Shown here one piece after another: positions 12,303-21,649 of a stretch of 64,000 bases of DNA. The stretch is from positions 53,340,684 to 53,404,683 of the forward strand of contig NC_087064.1 of NCBI RefSeq assembly GCF_963678635.1. The letters are read 5' to 3'. The translations under genes and the position numbers were made by a program. This DNA comes from Symsagittifera roscoffensis. Its lineage: Eukaryota > Xenacoelomorpha > Acoela > Convolutidae. The notes beneath the pieces were generated by a model. It saw nothing but the letters and a program-made list of their open reading frames with translations. It was not told where the DNA came from and did no database searches. How positions within the stretch are numbered: the first letter of the stretch is position 1; each line of letters starts with the position of its first letter.

Positions 12303-12660
12303 AAACTGCTGAAAGTTGAAAAAATTTACATGAAAAGATCGAGCAAGAGCTGGTTTGTGTTCACTGCAACAGCGATTCTTCTTATTGGAGTTTATTGAAA
12401 AAGTTTTTCTGTTTGAATCGGTTTTGACGAGATGGAATGATGAAAGTTCTTGCTATAATTTCCATGTAAGTTTATAGAACAGGTTCTTGTTCCAGGTTTC
12501 ACTGCAAGTTTTGATGATTAGGTTCAGCTATCAAACTTTTTCCAGTAAAAAGCAGCGATAATTAGGTTAAGCTCGATTTAACTTAATTCAAAGTTTGGTA
12601 TTTGGTAGAAACAATTATTAACAAGTCAACAAATCTATACTTTTTCTTTATATTGACTGA

Positions 12661-12946
12661 GCGATTGTGTCAAGTTCAACCAAAAACTCATCGAAGATAT
12701 ATCCATGGCAAGCAAGAAATTCTTTTTCACTCATTTTTTTACTCACTTGCTTTTTGAAAGTAAGCCAAGTAGGGCTCTGGTTCTTCATCCGGGTCATCCA
12801 CGGATTTTGCTTTATTTTCAGCTTTTTTGTTGTTGAAAGCATCAAACAACTTTTCCTTGAATAACTAAAGCTTTAAACTAAGGAAGGTATCACGCATATT
12901 CAAATAGAGGTTACAACCCGTCTCAAAAGCAAGTTCAGTACTGCCA
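12661..12946 (-). pseudogene. Polinton-like capsid fragment, array unit 3
   Basis: Nearly identical to unit 1, including the 65-codon open LACHGYIFDEFLVELD segment. In this unit the acidic segment is followed by 'gcaagtgagt' on the minus strand, which resembles a splice donor but equals the Ser-Glu codons of the open copy at 13853-14087. Confidence 0.5.
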
Positions 12947-13306
12947 ATTTGCTGAAAGTTGAAAAAATTTACATGAAAAGATCGAGCAAGAGCTGGTTTG
13001 TGTTCACTGCAACGGCGATTCTTCTTATTGGAGTTTATTGAAAAAGTTTTCCTGTTTGAATCGGTTTTGACGAGATGGAATGATGAAAGTTCTTGCTATA
13101 AATTCCATGTAAGTTTATAGAACAGGTTCTTCATCCAGGTTTCACTGCAAGTTTTGATGATTAGGTTCAGCTACCAAACTTTTTCCAGTAGGTTAAGCTC
13201 GATTAGGTTAAGCTCGATTTAACTTAATTCAAAGTTTGGTATTTGGTAGAAACAATTATTAACAAGTCATCATATCTATACTTTTTCTTTATATTGACTA
13301 AGCGAT

Positions 13307-13587
13307 TGTGTCAAGTTCAACCAAAAACTCATCGAAGATATATCCATGGCAAGCAAGAAATTCTTTTTCACTTATTTTTTTACTCACTTGTTTTTTTAAC
13401 GTAAACCAAGGAGGGCTCTGGTTCTTCATCCGGGTCATCCTCCGACTTTGCTTTATTTTCAGCTTTTTTTGTTGAAAGCATCAAACAATCTTTCCTTGAA
13501 TAACTAAAGCTTTAAACTAAGGAAGGTATCACGCATATTCGAATAGAGGTTACAACCCGTCTCAAAAGCAAGTTCAGTACTGCCAAA
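13307..13587 (-). pseudogene. Polinton-like capsid fragment, array unit 4
   Basis: Fourth copy in the array. Its flanks show a local duplication of 'ggttaagctcgatt' at about 13190-13220. It keeps the acidic segment and FETG segment. Confidence 0.48.
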
Positions 13588-13852
13588 TTGCTGACAGTCG
13601 AAAAGATTTATATGAAAAGATCGAGCAAGAGCTAGTTTGTGTTCACTGCAACGGCTATTCTTATTATTGGAGTTTATTGAAAAAGTTTTCCTGTTTGAAT
13701 TGGTTTTAACGAGATGGAATGATGAAATTTCTTGCTATAGTTTTCAGGTTAGTTTATAGATCTGCTTCTTTTTCCAGGTTCTACTGCAAGTTTCGATGAC
13801 TAGGTTCAAATACTAAATTTTTTCCAGTAAAAAGCAGCAATAATTAGGTCAA

Positions 13853-14087
13853 CCAAAAAACCATCGAAACTATATCCATGGCAAGCAAGACTTTCCTTTT
13901 TTTTCACTTTTTCCTCACTTGGATTGTTAACGTAAATCATGTAAGGCTCTGGTTCTTCATCCGGGTCATCCTCCGACTTTGCTTTATTTTCTACTTTTGT
14001 TTGTTGAAAGCATCAAACAATCTTTTCTCGAATAATTGAAGCTTTAAGCTAAAATAGGTGTCACCCATATTCAAATAGAGATTACAA
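13853..14087 (-). pseudogene. Polinton-like capsid fragment, most readable copy
   Basis: On the minus strand one frame reads LYLNMGDTYFSLKLQLFEKR, then LFDAFNKQK and a stop. After a one-base shift it continues with DDPDEEPEPYMIYVNN and a lysine-rich tail into LACHGY. The pattern of FETG, LYL..TYL.LKL, R.FDAF, an acidic linker and a V-N-N end is what I know from the N-terminal region of the capsid-type proteins of Polinton/Maverick and adintovirus-like elements (the C. elegans F54H12.2-like family). Only about 80 residues of a protein normally several hundred long are present. The match was made by eye without a database search. The plus-strand polymerase remnant begins under 1 kb away, which supports the assignment. 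Confidence 0.5.
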
Positions 14088-14831
14088 CCTCTTTCACGCT
14101 GTCTTGCATGTCCACAAAAGTTGAGAAAGTTAGCTAAAATTTGAGCGATCAATTCCTATGAAGTACTATTCAAAAACTATTCTTCGAAGTCTTGAGAAAA
14201 AAATAGAACAACTGTTTTCATCTGTAATATTTCAAAATTCTTCCTTGGTAGTATGAAAAAGTTTTTAAAAAGTTTTTCAAACTGTTGAATTGTAGAGAAC
14301 TGATAATTCATGTACTGTCCTGTAGGTTCCACATATTCTTTTTTCTATTTTTTAATCTTTTTTTATATCTAGTTTTACGTCTTATTCTCCATTATCCTCT
14401 TAGAATATCAGCGAACGTATTCTTATAAAACTGTACGAATACTTAGGATATTGTGGTTTTTCCCACTCAATATAATTATGGTCTGATTTTGTTCTGAATC
14501 ACAAACAAAACTATGGAATTTTGAGCAATAAACACTGATTGACCCTCAGTTAATTGGAAGTTAAACGGAGTTTTGTTGTTCATAAATGCTTTAACTATAA
14601 TAACCATACCTAAATAAAACCTTGGTTCAAAACTTATTGTTTTAAACTTTTTTCTTTAAAAATTTCTCTTCCATCTATGAATGTTCACTTGCCCTCGGTT
14701 ACATTTTGTTTCTGAGAAAGTTACAATTTTTCTGAAATAGCAAGCTCTCACTCTCCTTTCATCTGTGTTTGTTCCTTTCAAATGCATCTGTTCCGGCTTT
14801 CGCTTCACTCATTGTTGCGTAAACTTCAAAA

Positions 14832-15278
14832 ATGTTTTCTTTGCAAATGTGCTTGAAGAATCATCCATATTCTGTTCCTTTCATATCTGGTAAACAGAAA
14901 AAAATCGGCTTTAAAGTGGATTTTTTTTGTAAAACAGTTGTCAAAGCAAAGAGATGCGACTACCATATTTGCTCCTTCAACGAGTTTTTGCAGTCACTTT
15001 TTGATGGTAGAAGAGAAGGAGATGAGGTCCCTCTGTCAGGAGTTGTAGCAGAAAGCATGATGCTTTCAGGTAATTCCTTTTATAGATATCAGATCAAGGA
15101 TAGGTCCACGCATACAATCACCAAATATGTGAACGATGAAAAAAGTCATAAAGCGTTCAATGAACTCTCAATCAGAATAGAATACGGTTTTGAAAGATTT
15201 TTATCAGGTGGAGTTGAAAAGTTTTGTATTAGTAGTAAATTTAAAGAAGTGTATATGGACACAGACTCGCTATACTAG
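14832..15278 (+). pseudogene. Family-B DNA polymerase fragment (Polinton-type), copy 1
   Basis: This 148-codon open frame has two landmarks of the polymerase palm. At residues 79-84 there is a motif B-like SGNSFY, where the usual following glycine is Arg. At residues 141-146 there is the motif C sequence YMDTDS, carrying catalytic aspartates. The ~60-residue spacing between them suits protein-primed family-B polymerases. The exonuclease domain, motif A and thumb are absent, and a stop follows YMDTDSLY directly, so it is a remnant and not a working polymerase. The first ~60 residues are not clearly polymerase and may be read-through. Polintons, adintoviruses and linear plasmids carry such enzymes; the adjacent capsid-like fragments favour a Polinton. 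Codons are unusually intact for this neighbourhood. Confidence 0.72.
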
Positions 15279-15573
15279 GCTCATGCTGAAAAAATTTTGA
15301 ATAAATGACTGTATCCAACCAGATAAAAGAGATTCTTTCAAGGCAGATGCAAATTCTAACTTTCTTCTAATGTGTTGCAGTAGTATAATAAGCGGGAGCC
15401 TTGACTGTTTTATAAAATTAGCTGTACCGAGATACTGACTTTTTGCAGATATGAAAACAAGTAAGATAAGTTTATTTAAGCAGCGAAAAAATAAACAAAC
15501 GAGTTCCAAAAGGTTCTGAAGATGAAACTAAGGCATAGAACAGCAGAAAACTCAAAAAAATAGTAAAAGAACT

Positions 15574-15780
15574 GTGAAAATTATGGTTGCTTTGTATGAG
15601 CAGTCAAACAAAGTACTCCGTGAGTTTTATCCAAAGAGACAATTTCACTATGGTGGAATCCACACCAAACCATTCAACTATCAAACTGCGGCAATCTTAA
15701 CATACAAGGCTGTGATTTTTAGACTTCTGTTCCAATTTTTTTTTCAAAGTTTCAACAGGTTTCAGCGTAGTTTCAGCTAG
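15574..15780 (+). pseudogene. Unassigned open stretch after the polymerase remnant
   Basis: A 68-codon frame contains ALYEQSNKVLREFYPK and GIHTKPFNYQTAAIL. The same frame is preserved in the second block at about 19320-19480 with a few amino-acid changes, so it probably derives from a real coding segment. It lies in the same orientation as the polymerase remnant, about 300 bases downstream. I do not recognise the family. The last 20 residues are Phe/Arg-rich read-through. Confidence 0.35.
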
Positions 15781-16370
15781 ACAGAGTATAAGTAATTAAA
15801 ACGTCATATGAAACAAAATATACCTGAAAATAAATTATACCATCAAAACTTATCTTGAATTTTTCTAATCTCAATTTTTTGATAAAAAAATTTGAAAAAA
15901 AAAAATCAATTTTTGCGCAAAAACTTATCACTGTTGACATACCATGAGCCCAAACAACAAAATCACATCTTTCTACAACCCAAACTAAAGACTTGTATCA
16001 ATTAGATAACGCGCGCCAAAAAACTTTTCAACAAAAGCCACAAAAAGACCATTTTCTTACGATTCTCTTACCAATTACCAAACACTGAAACATTACCATT
16101 TCTATTCCCGATCTTAATACAATGTAGACTCTACAGCCACTTATTATCAAATGCCTTTGACTAAATTTTATCTTATTAACCTCAAAATTTTACCGAGTGT
16201 TTCATACATAAAAAGTATTTTGATGCTCTTTGCTGATTTTGAATGACTTGAGCGCTGTCTGGGCGGGTGTGGTAAGCAATTTAGAATGATTAGTGTTTGT
16301 TGCTTGAAGGTCATCAAAGCCTAGCCCGGAAACATAACAAAAAAATATGGCCTGCAGTTTTTAACTATAT

Positions 16371-16400
16371 GGTGTTTCATAACTTAGGTTATGAAACACC
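16371..16400. repeat. Perfect 13 bp hairpin
   Basis: GGTGTTTCATAAC, a TTAG loop, then GTTATGAAACACC form a perfect stem-loop. An identical copy is at 20113-20142 in the second block. It may be a terminal or regulatory hairpin of a former element, or a small palindromic insertion; the sequence alone does not decide. Confidence 0.9.
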
Positions 16401-16629
16401 CTGTGCTGAAGAGTTGCATACAAATGTGTTGAAAATGACATCCTTTTAAAAAGTTTTATAACTATTAAACCTTTTAAAAGCTTGTCAGTTCCAACTGAAT
16501 TAACGCGTGAACTTGGTTTTTTGCATTGTAAAACAAAAAGTGCTTTTTAAATATTGTTTTATATATAATTTTCGAAATATCTCTATTCATCAAATCTGTA
16601 AAAATGTATTCATCAAAAACAACCAGCAG

Positions 16630-16820
16630 AAAAGTGAAAACAAGTCGATTATAATGGATTTTTGTGGTATAATGTTGTAATTATAATTGATTCCCATGTT
16701 ACGTTCAGACAACAAAATTGGACTAAAAATGGATTCAAATCCATTTTTTCTCCCAAAAAAAATACATTATAATTCATTTTGAATCCATTATAATGGATTT
16801 TATAATAAGTAGGAAATCAC
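16630..16820. repeat. AT-rich palindrome cluster
   Basis: This stretch contains several copies of 'ataatggatt' in both orientations. One is the perfect 18-base palindrome AATCCATTATAATGGATT at 16782-16799, and another is the near-adjacent inverted pair 'aaatggatt'/'aatccattt' at about 16730-16750. The arrangement looks like a short palindromic MITE or nested copies of one. It is repeated at 20380-20600, and a related half occurs at 59205-59310. Confidence 0.7.
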
Positions 16821-16974
16821 AATAAAATAGATTTTTTTCCCACTTTATTTTGGTCTCGCGCGTCGTGCAAAATTTTCAATATTTATCAAGTGAGTTATGC
16901 GGAAACTTTGCAAAGCGAGTGTACGGCCTAATGCATTTCAAAACCTAAAATCAATTTGCAAAAAGATTCTGTTG

Positions 16975-17175
16975 AGCTCCCCCCCCCCAACGTTTGCCCT
17001 CTTAGCTCCCCTCCAAACCCCCTAACGTTTGCCCCTTTGCTCCCCTCCCCCCACTGAACCCACACCCACCATCCTGAACCCATGCCTCCCCCCCCCCCCC
17101 CACCTAAACCCACCCCAACGTAAACACCCCCCCCCCCCCCCCACCTGAACACCCCCCTCCACCTGAACTGACCTA
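16975..17175. repeat. C-rich minisatellite, G-quadruplex-prone on minus strand
   Basis: About 200 bases of C runs (up to 15-17) are separated by 'aacgtttgcccc', 'ctgaaccca' and similar spacers in otherwise AT-rich DNA. The minus strand therefore has many closely spaced G runs of at least three. It is flanked on the left by the palindrome cluster and on the right by a capsid-like fragment, the same order as in the second block. A long Gly/Val/Trp reading frame on the minus strand is a by-product of the repeat. Confidence 0.85.
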
Positions 17176-17182
17176 CACCAGA

Positions 17183-17425
17183 AATCATGTAGGGCTCTGG
17201 TTCGTCATCCGGGTCCTCCTCCGACTTTGCTTTATCTTCTAATTTTGTTTGTTGAAAGCATCAAACAGTCTTTTCTCGAATAATTGAAGCATTAAGCTAA
17301 GATAGGTGTCACACATATTCAAATAGAGATTACAACGCGTCTCAAATGCAAGCTCAGTACTGTTTCATCTATAGAAGTGTTGGAACTACTTCTTGTGGAT
17401 AGGATAAATTAATTGTTTCAAAAAC
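17183..17425 (-). pseudogene. Polinton-like capsid fragment, copy before block 2
   Basis: Minus-strand module starting with a serine-rich segment and ELAFET, through LYLN and EKRLFDAFNKQ, to DDPDEEPEP followed by YMI. It ends directly at the C-rich tract. Stops occur after the NKQ segment, as in the copy at 13853-14087. To its right, 17425-17636 matches the sequence that follows copy 6. Confidence 0.48.
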
Positions 17426-18319
17426 TGGGTCTTCGTCAAAAGTCCTCATAACAGTAATTGAAAAGACCTCGTAACAAAAAAGACTATTTTGATTTCAGCT
17501 CAAATTCTATTGTCTAAAATATTTTTACCCCTTGATTTTTTTTCTCCGTTTTTTTTGAAATGTTTTGTTCCAACATTTTTTCCAATGCTTTTAAAGGGCA
17601 TGGCAGTTTTTCAAGAGTTTGTGCAACAGCACAAAACCTCTTTCACGCTGTCTTGCATGTCCACAAAAGTTGAGAAAGTTAGCTAAAATTTGAGCGATCA
17701 ATTAGTATGAAGTACTATTCAAAAACTATTCTTCGAAGTCATGAGAAAAAAAGAGAACAACTGTTTTCATCTGTGATATTTCAAAATTCTATCTTGGTAC
17801 TATGAAAAAGTTTTTAAAAAGTTTTTCAAACTGTTGAATTGTAGAGAACTGATAATTCATGTACTGTCCTGTAGGTTCCGTATATTCTTTTTTCTATTTT
17901 TTGATCTTTTTCTATATCTAGTTTTACGTCTTATTCTCCATTATCCTCTTAGATTATCAGCGAACGTATTCTTATAAAACTGTACGAATACTACTGAATC
18001 ACAAACAAAACTATGGAATTTTGAGCAAAAAACACTGATTGACCCTCAGTTAATTGACAGTTAAACGGAGATTTATTGTTCATAAATGCTTTAACTATAT
18101 TAACCATACCTAAATAAAACCTTGGTTCAAAACCTATTGTTTTAAACTTTTTTCTTAAAAAATTTCTCTTCCATCTATGAATGTTCACTTGCCCTCGGTT
18201 ACATTTTGTTTCTGAGAAAGTTACAATTTTTCTGAAATAGCAAGCTCTCACTCTCCTTTCATCTGTGTTTGTTCCTTTCAAATGCATCTGTTCCGGCTTT
18301 CGCTTCACTCATTGTTGCG

Positions 18320-18781
18320 TAAACTTCAAAAATGTTTTCTTTGCAAATGTGCTTGAAGAATCATCCATATTCTGTTTCTTTCATATTTGGTAAACAGAAA
18401 AAAAAACGGCTTTAAAGTGGATTTTTGTTTTGTAAAACAGTCGTCAAAGCAAAGGGATGCGACTACCATATTTGCTCCATCAACGAGTTTTTGTAGTCAC
18501 TTATTGATGGTAGAAGAGAAGGAGATGAAGTCCCTCTGTCAGGAGTTGTAGCAGAAAGCATGATGCTTTCAGGTAATTCCTTTTATAGATATCAGATCAA
18601 GGATAGGTCCACGCATACAGTCACCAAATATGTGAACGATAAAAAAAAGTCATAAAGCGATCAATGAACTCTCAATCAGAATAGAATACGGTTGTGAAAA
18701 AGTTGTATCAGGTGGAGTTGAAAAGTTCTGCATTAGTAGTAAATTTAAAGAAGTGGATCTGGACACAGACTCGCTATACTA
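18320..18781 (+). pseudogene. Family-B DNA polymerase fragment, copy 2 (frameshifted)
   Basis: Homologue of 14832-15278. A lengthened A run near 18650 (after the KYVND codons) shifts the frame. An in-frame stop replaces the Gln codon in the residue-54 region ('ttttgtagtcac'). The motif C region still reads DLDTDSLY, followed by the same stop. More decayed than copy 1. Confidence 0.68.
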
Positions 18782-18833
18782 GGCTCATGCTGAAAAAAAA
18801 TTTAAATAAATGACTGTATCAGATGCAAATCAA

Positions 18834-19329
18834 GGCAGATGCAAATTCTAACTTTCTTCTAATGTGTTGCAGTAGTATAATAAGCGGGAGCCTTGACTGT
18901 TTTATAAATGTAGCTGTACCGAGATGCTGACTTTTTGCAGATATGAAAACAAGTAAGATAAGTTTATTTTAGCAGCGAAAAAATAAACAAACGAGTTCCA
19001 AAAGGTTCTGAAGATGAAACTAGGGCATTGAATAGCAGAAAACTCAAAAAAGTACTAGAAGAACTGTGAAACTTTCTTCTAGGCAGATGCAAATTCTAAC
19101 TTTCTTCTAATGTGTTGCAGTAGTATAATAAGCGGGAGCCTTGACTGTTTTATAAATTTAGCTGTACCGAGATGCTGACTTTTTGCAGATATGAAAACAA
19201 GTAAGATAAGTTTATTTTAGCAGCGAAAAAATAAACAAACGAGTTCCAAAAGGTTCTGAAGATGAAACTAGGGCATTGAATAGCAGAAAACTCAAAAAAG
19301 TACTAGAAGAACTGTGAAACTTATGGTTG
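18834..19329. repeat. 248 bp tandem duplication within block 2
   Basis: The run beginning 'ggcagatgcaaattctaac' occurs at 18834 and again at 19082, and the two 248-base copies are almost identical. Block 1 has only one copy (15340-15570). The duplication is therefore younger than the block duplication. Confidence 0.92.
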
Positions 19330-20112
19330 CTTTGTATGAGCAGTCAAACAAAGTACTCCGTGAGTTTTATCCAAAGGGACAATTTCAACATGATGGAATC
19401 CACACCAAACCGTTCAATTATCAAACTGCGGCAATCTTAACATACAAGGCTGTGATTTTTAGACTTTTGTTCTAAATTTTTTTATCAAAGTTTCAACAGG
19501 TTTCAGCGTAGTTTCAGCTAGACAGAACCTAAGTAATTAAAAACGTCATATGAAACAAATTATCTCTCAAATTAAATTATACCATCAAAACTTATCTTGA
19601 ATTTTTCTAATCTCAATTTTTGATAAAAAAATTTGAAAAAAAAATCAATTTATGCGCAAAAACTTATCACTGTTGACATACTATGAGCCCAAACAACAAA
19701 ATCACATCTTTCTACAACCCAAACTAAAAACTTGTATCAATTAGATAACGCGCGCCAAAAAACTTTTCAACAGAAACCACAAAAAGACCATTTTCTTACA
19801 ATTCTCTTACCATTTACCAAACACTGAAACTTTACCATTTCTATTCCCGATCTTAATACATTGTAGACTCTACAGCTAATTATTATCAAATGCCTTAGAC
19901 TAAATTTTTATCTTATTAACCTCAAAATTTTACCGAATGTTTCATACGTAAAAAGTATTTCGATGCTCTTTGCTGATTTTGAATGACTTGAGCGCTGTCT
20001 GGGCGGGTGTGGTAAGCAATTTAGAATGATTAGTGTTTGTGGCTTGAAGGTCATCAAAGCCTAGCCCGGAAACATAATAAAAAAAATATGGCCTGCAGTT
20101 TTTTATATATAT

Positions 20113-20142
20113 GGTGTTTCATAACTTAGGTTATGAAACACC
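20113..20142. repeat. Perfect 13 bp hairpin, second copy
   Basis: Identical in all 30 bases to the hairpin at 16371-16400, although the sequence on both sides has acquired differences. Conservation of both arms is notable but the sample is only two copies. Confidence 0.9.
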
Positions 20143-20379
20143 CTGTGCTGAAGAGTTGCATACAAATGTGTTAGAATTGACACCCTTTTAAAAAAGTTTT
20201 ATAAACTGTTAAACCTTTAAAAAGCTTGTCAGTTCCAACTGAATTAACGCGTGAACTTGGCTTTTTCATTGTAAAACAAAAAAGGGCTTTTTTAATATTG
20301 TTTTATATATAATTTTCGAAATATCTCTATTCATCAAATCTGTAAAAATGTATTCATCAAAAACAACCCGCAGAAAAGT

Positions 20380-20600
20380 GAAAACAAATCAATTATTATG
20401 GATTTTTGTGGTATAATGTTGTAATTATAATTGATTCCCATGTTACGTTGAGACAACAAAATTGGACTAAAAATGGATTCAAATCCATTTTTTTCTCCCA
20501 AGAAAATACATTATAATTCATTTTGAATCCATTATAATGGACTTTATAATAAGTAGGAAATCACATTAAAATGGATTTTTTTCCCACTTTATTTTGGTCT
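20380..20600. repeat. AT-rich palindrome cluster, second copy
   Basis: Counterpart of 16630-16820 in block 2. The 18-base palindrome here has one mismatch (…TAATGGACT). Confidence 0.68.
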
Positions 20601-20719
20601 CGCGCGTCGTGCAAAATTTTCAATATTTATCAAGTGAGTTATGCGGAAACTTTGCAAAGCGAGTGTACGGCCTAATGCATTTCAAAACCTAAAATCAATT
20701 TGCAAAAAGATTCTGTTGA

Positions 20720-20967
20720 GCTCCCCCCCCCCCCAACGTTTGCCCCTCTTAGCTCCCCTCCAATCCCCCTAACGTTTGCCCTTTTGCTCCCTTCCTCCCA
20801 CTGAACCCACACCCCCCAACCTGAACCCATGCAGGTAAACCCACCCACACTGAACACCCCCCACCTGAACACCCCCCCCCCCCCCCAACCTGAACACCCC
20901 CCGCCTGAACAACTCCCCCCACCTGAACCCTCATTGCCCCCCACCTAAACTCACACCCCACAGGGGG
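20720..20967. repeat. C-rich minisatellite, second copy
   Basis: Counterpart of 16975-17175, with the same 'aacgtttgcccc' start but a different internal arrangement of 'cacctgaacacccccc' units. This indicates repeat-unit turnover since the block duplication. It is followed by about 210 bases of unique sequence with no visible gene (20968-21179). Confidence 0.85.
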
Positions 20968-21179
20968 TTTGTTCTAAATGGGCAAATACTAGGAGGGGTA
21001 AGATTGAGTAATATAAAAAGTAACAAAAATATCAAAGTTAGGTAGAAAAAAATTTCAATTGAATAACAAGTAACCAACGTAACCAACTTTATTTTGAAAC
21101 GTAGAAAAGATGTTATGTACGTTGAAATTCGCATCTCAGTAAAAGGAAAAAAAATCGATTATAATTTAGTTTCATTGAA

Positions 21180-21449
21180 CGAGAGTGTCAAGTTCAACCA
21201 AAAACTCATCGAAGATATATCCATGACAAGCAAGAAAGTCTTTTTCACTCATTTTTTGCTCACTTGTTTTTTTAAACGTAAACCAAGTAGGGTTCTGGTT
21301 CTTCAACCGGGTCATCCTCCGACTTTGCTTTATTTTCAGCTTTTTTTGTTGAAAGCATCAAACAATCTTTTCTTGAATAACTGAAGTTTAAACTAAGAAA
21401 AGTATCACGCATATTCAAATAGAGGTTACAACCCGTCTCAAAAGCAAGT
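21180..21449 (-). pseudogene. Polinton-like capsid fragment, interrupted by the gap
   Basis: Resembles array units 1-4, with the LACHG (here LVCHG) segment, the acidic segment and the start of the FETG segment. It is cut by the run of Ns. Its position after a C-rich tract repeats the order seen at 17183. Confidence 0.48.
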
Positions 21450-21649
21450 NNNNNNNNNNNNNNNNNNNNNNNNNNNNNNNNNNNNNNNNNNNNNNNNNNN
21501 NNNNNNNNNNNNNNNNNNNNNNNNNNNNNNNNNNNNNNNNNNNNNNNNNNNNNNNNNNNNNNNNNNNNNNNNNNNNNNNNNNNNNNNNNNNNNNNNNNNN
21601 NNNNNNNNNNNNNNNNNNNNNNNNNNNNNNNNNNNNNNNNNNNNNNNNN
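21450..21649. other. Assembly gap (200 Ns)
   Basis: Exactly 200 undefined bases, probably a placeholder length. It falls inside a module repeat, so the array may be longer in reality. The sequence to the right (21650 onward) is no longer part of that module. Confidence 0.99.

Larger units (their letters stand above)
11022..13852. repeat. ~644 bp tandem array, four-plus units
   Basis: Head-to-tail units begin near 11022, 11661, 12307, 12952 and 13588 with the 'ttcactgcaac' CSEHK sub-module and end with a capsid-like fragment. Reference points spaced 642, 645 and 641 bases apart ('ttatattga' at 11361, 12003, 12648, 13289) give the period. Units are roughly 90-95% alike by eye. The fifth unit has lost the middle. 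The order inside each unit, on the plus strand, is CSEHK sub-module, 'aggttcagct' segment, LACHGY segment, acidic capsid segment, FETG segment. Confidence 0.93.
14088..16930. repeat. Polymerase-bearing block, copy 1
   Basis: This block is repeated at 17637-20710. The offset is 3549 at the left end and about 3740 at the right end, because copy 2 has an internal 248 bp duplication. The boundary is sharp on the left: the shared 'acctctttcacgctgtct' run follows a capsid-like fragment in copy 1 but unrelated sequence in copy 2. The block holds the family-B polymerase remnant, a second open stretch, a perfect hairpin, an AT-rich palindromic cluster and a C-rich tract. The interval 15780-16370 between them has no recognisable gene. 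Confidence 0.92.
17637..20710. repeat. Polymerase-bearing block, copy 2
   Basis: Second copy of 14088-16930, with scattered substitutions, indels and an added 248 bp internal duplication. It carries the same features in the same order. The divergence by eye is a few percent, so the duplication is fairly recent. The stretch 19500-20110 holds no recognisable gene. Confidence 0.92.

Noticed and set aside
11375-13587. Array of alternative exons on the minus strand, suggested by repeated 'gcaa/gtgagt' donor-like sites after the DDPDEEPEP segment
   Set aside because: In the most readable copy (13853-14087) the same bases are open coding sequence for Ser-Glu, acceptors lack good pyrimidine tracts, and copies disagree in frame. 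Fragments of a mobile-element gene explain them better.
16928-17188. Gly/Trp/Val-rich minus-strand frame (also 20672-20961)
   Set aside because: By-product of the C-rich minisatellite.
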